In this document: piece after piece, positions 32,339-32,519 of the stretch
Layout: each line of letters begins with the position of its first letter
How positions within the stretch are numbered: position 1 is the first letter of the stretch
Assembly (NCBI GenBank): GCA_021771675.1
Contig: JAETOP010000057.1
Span: 1 to 32,519 of the forward strand
From: Oscillospiraceae bacterium
GTDB taxonomy: Bacteria > Bacillota_A > Clostridia > Oscillospirales > Oscillospiraceae
DNA: 32,519 nt
Direction: 5' to 3'
Program-made: the position numbers and the translations under genes
The notes under the pieces: generated by a model
Seen by the model: the letters and a program-made list of their open reading frames with translations, nothing else
Told to the model about the DNA's origin: nothing
Databases searched by the model: none

Positions 32339-32344
32339 GGGTTA

Positions 32345-32519
32345 TGGTTATTTGCGGCAATTCGGCAAATTGTAATTTGAAGCGCAGGGCGCTTCACCCC
32401 AAACTCGCACGGAGATGGTCTGTGGTCGTTACCCCAATATAAGCCCGGTAACGCTTTTACGGTAGTGGGTTGAATGGTGGGCACTTTCGGCTATCCCGTA
32501 GGGGAGGCAACCTGCCTCC
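32345..32519 (+). ncRNA. candidate structured RNA, 3' end outside the window
   Basis: No open reading frame or ribosome binding site is apparent, but the sequence forms several short perfect stems. GAAGCGC/GCGCTTC is at 32379-32395, CGTTACC/GGTAACG at 32427-32453, and GGAGGC/GCCTCC at 32503-32519, cut by the window edge. It lies behind a promoter-like element. The 32400-32458 block recurs at 28236-28291, including the TTACC/GGTAA stem. I do not recognise it as RNase P, SRP, tmRNA or 6S RNA. It could instead be a long riboregulatory leader of a gene beyond the window. Confidence 0.45.

Noticed and set aside
32345..32519. Identity as RNase P, SRP RNA, tmRNA or 6S RNA
   Set aside because: I could not find the conserved cores of these RNAs as I know them; the sequence is also cut by the window end.

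Overview
The window looks like a chromosomal segment of an anaerobic, low-to-moderate GC Gram-positive bacterium of the class Clostridia, probably an Oscillospiraceae-like gut species. The reasons are the pyrH-frr-uppS-cdsA-dxr order typical of Firmicutes, a type III glutamine synthetase, the oxygen-sensitive NrdG system, Firmicutes-type families (YugP peptidase, DUF2974 hydrolase, Met_gamma_lyase-family protein) and strong AGGAGG-type ribosome binding sites. The genus cannot be fixed from the sequence alone. There are no rRNA or tRNA genes and no CRISPR array.

Layout. 1-4480 (minus strand): a housekeeping operon for UMP kinase, ribosome recycling, undecaprenyl-PP synthesis, CDP-diacylglycerol synthesis and the MEP isoprenoid pathway. 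4484-6568 (minus): glutamine synthetase III, with a 157-bp hairpin transposable element (MITE-A copy 1) in its leader. 7042-9030 (plus): an eda-kdgK operon for 2-keto-3-deoxygluconate catabolism with a clear promoter and terminator. 9062-9648: a junction made of two miniature transposable elements; one (MITE-B) carries a captured fragment of a GHKL histidine kinase, and the other (MITE-A copy 2) supplies the stop codon of the next gene.

9636-21451: a visibly more A/T-rich block that reads as an acquired catabolic island. Eight minus-strand genes (AbrB-type permease, carboxylesterase, DppB/C/D/F-like transporter, peptide-type solute-binding lipoprotein, second carboxylesterase) lie opposite a ROK-family repressor. 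The divergent region has two consensus promoters, each with an AT-rich palindrome at the start region that looks like the ROK operator. The simplest reading is substrate-induced import of an esterified or acylated compound followed by cytoplasmic de-esterification; the substrate is unknown.

21610-28235: ordinary chromosome with a DUF2974 hydrolase, an HD-domain protein, a translationally coupled nrdG-dut pair, an AI-2E-family membrane protein, a YugP-like zinc peptidase and a PLP enzyme of the Met_gamma_lyase family. Two promoters here have their -35 box inside the loop of a perfect inverted repeat. 28395-32220 (minus): a lipoprotein plus two FtsX-type permeases and an ATPase, an MacB/LolCDE-like export or stress operon. 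32330-32519: a promoter and the start of what looks like a structured RNA, sharing a 56-59 base block with the space after the PLP enzyme gene; it runs off the window.
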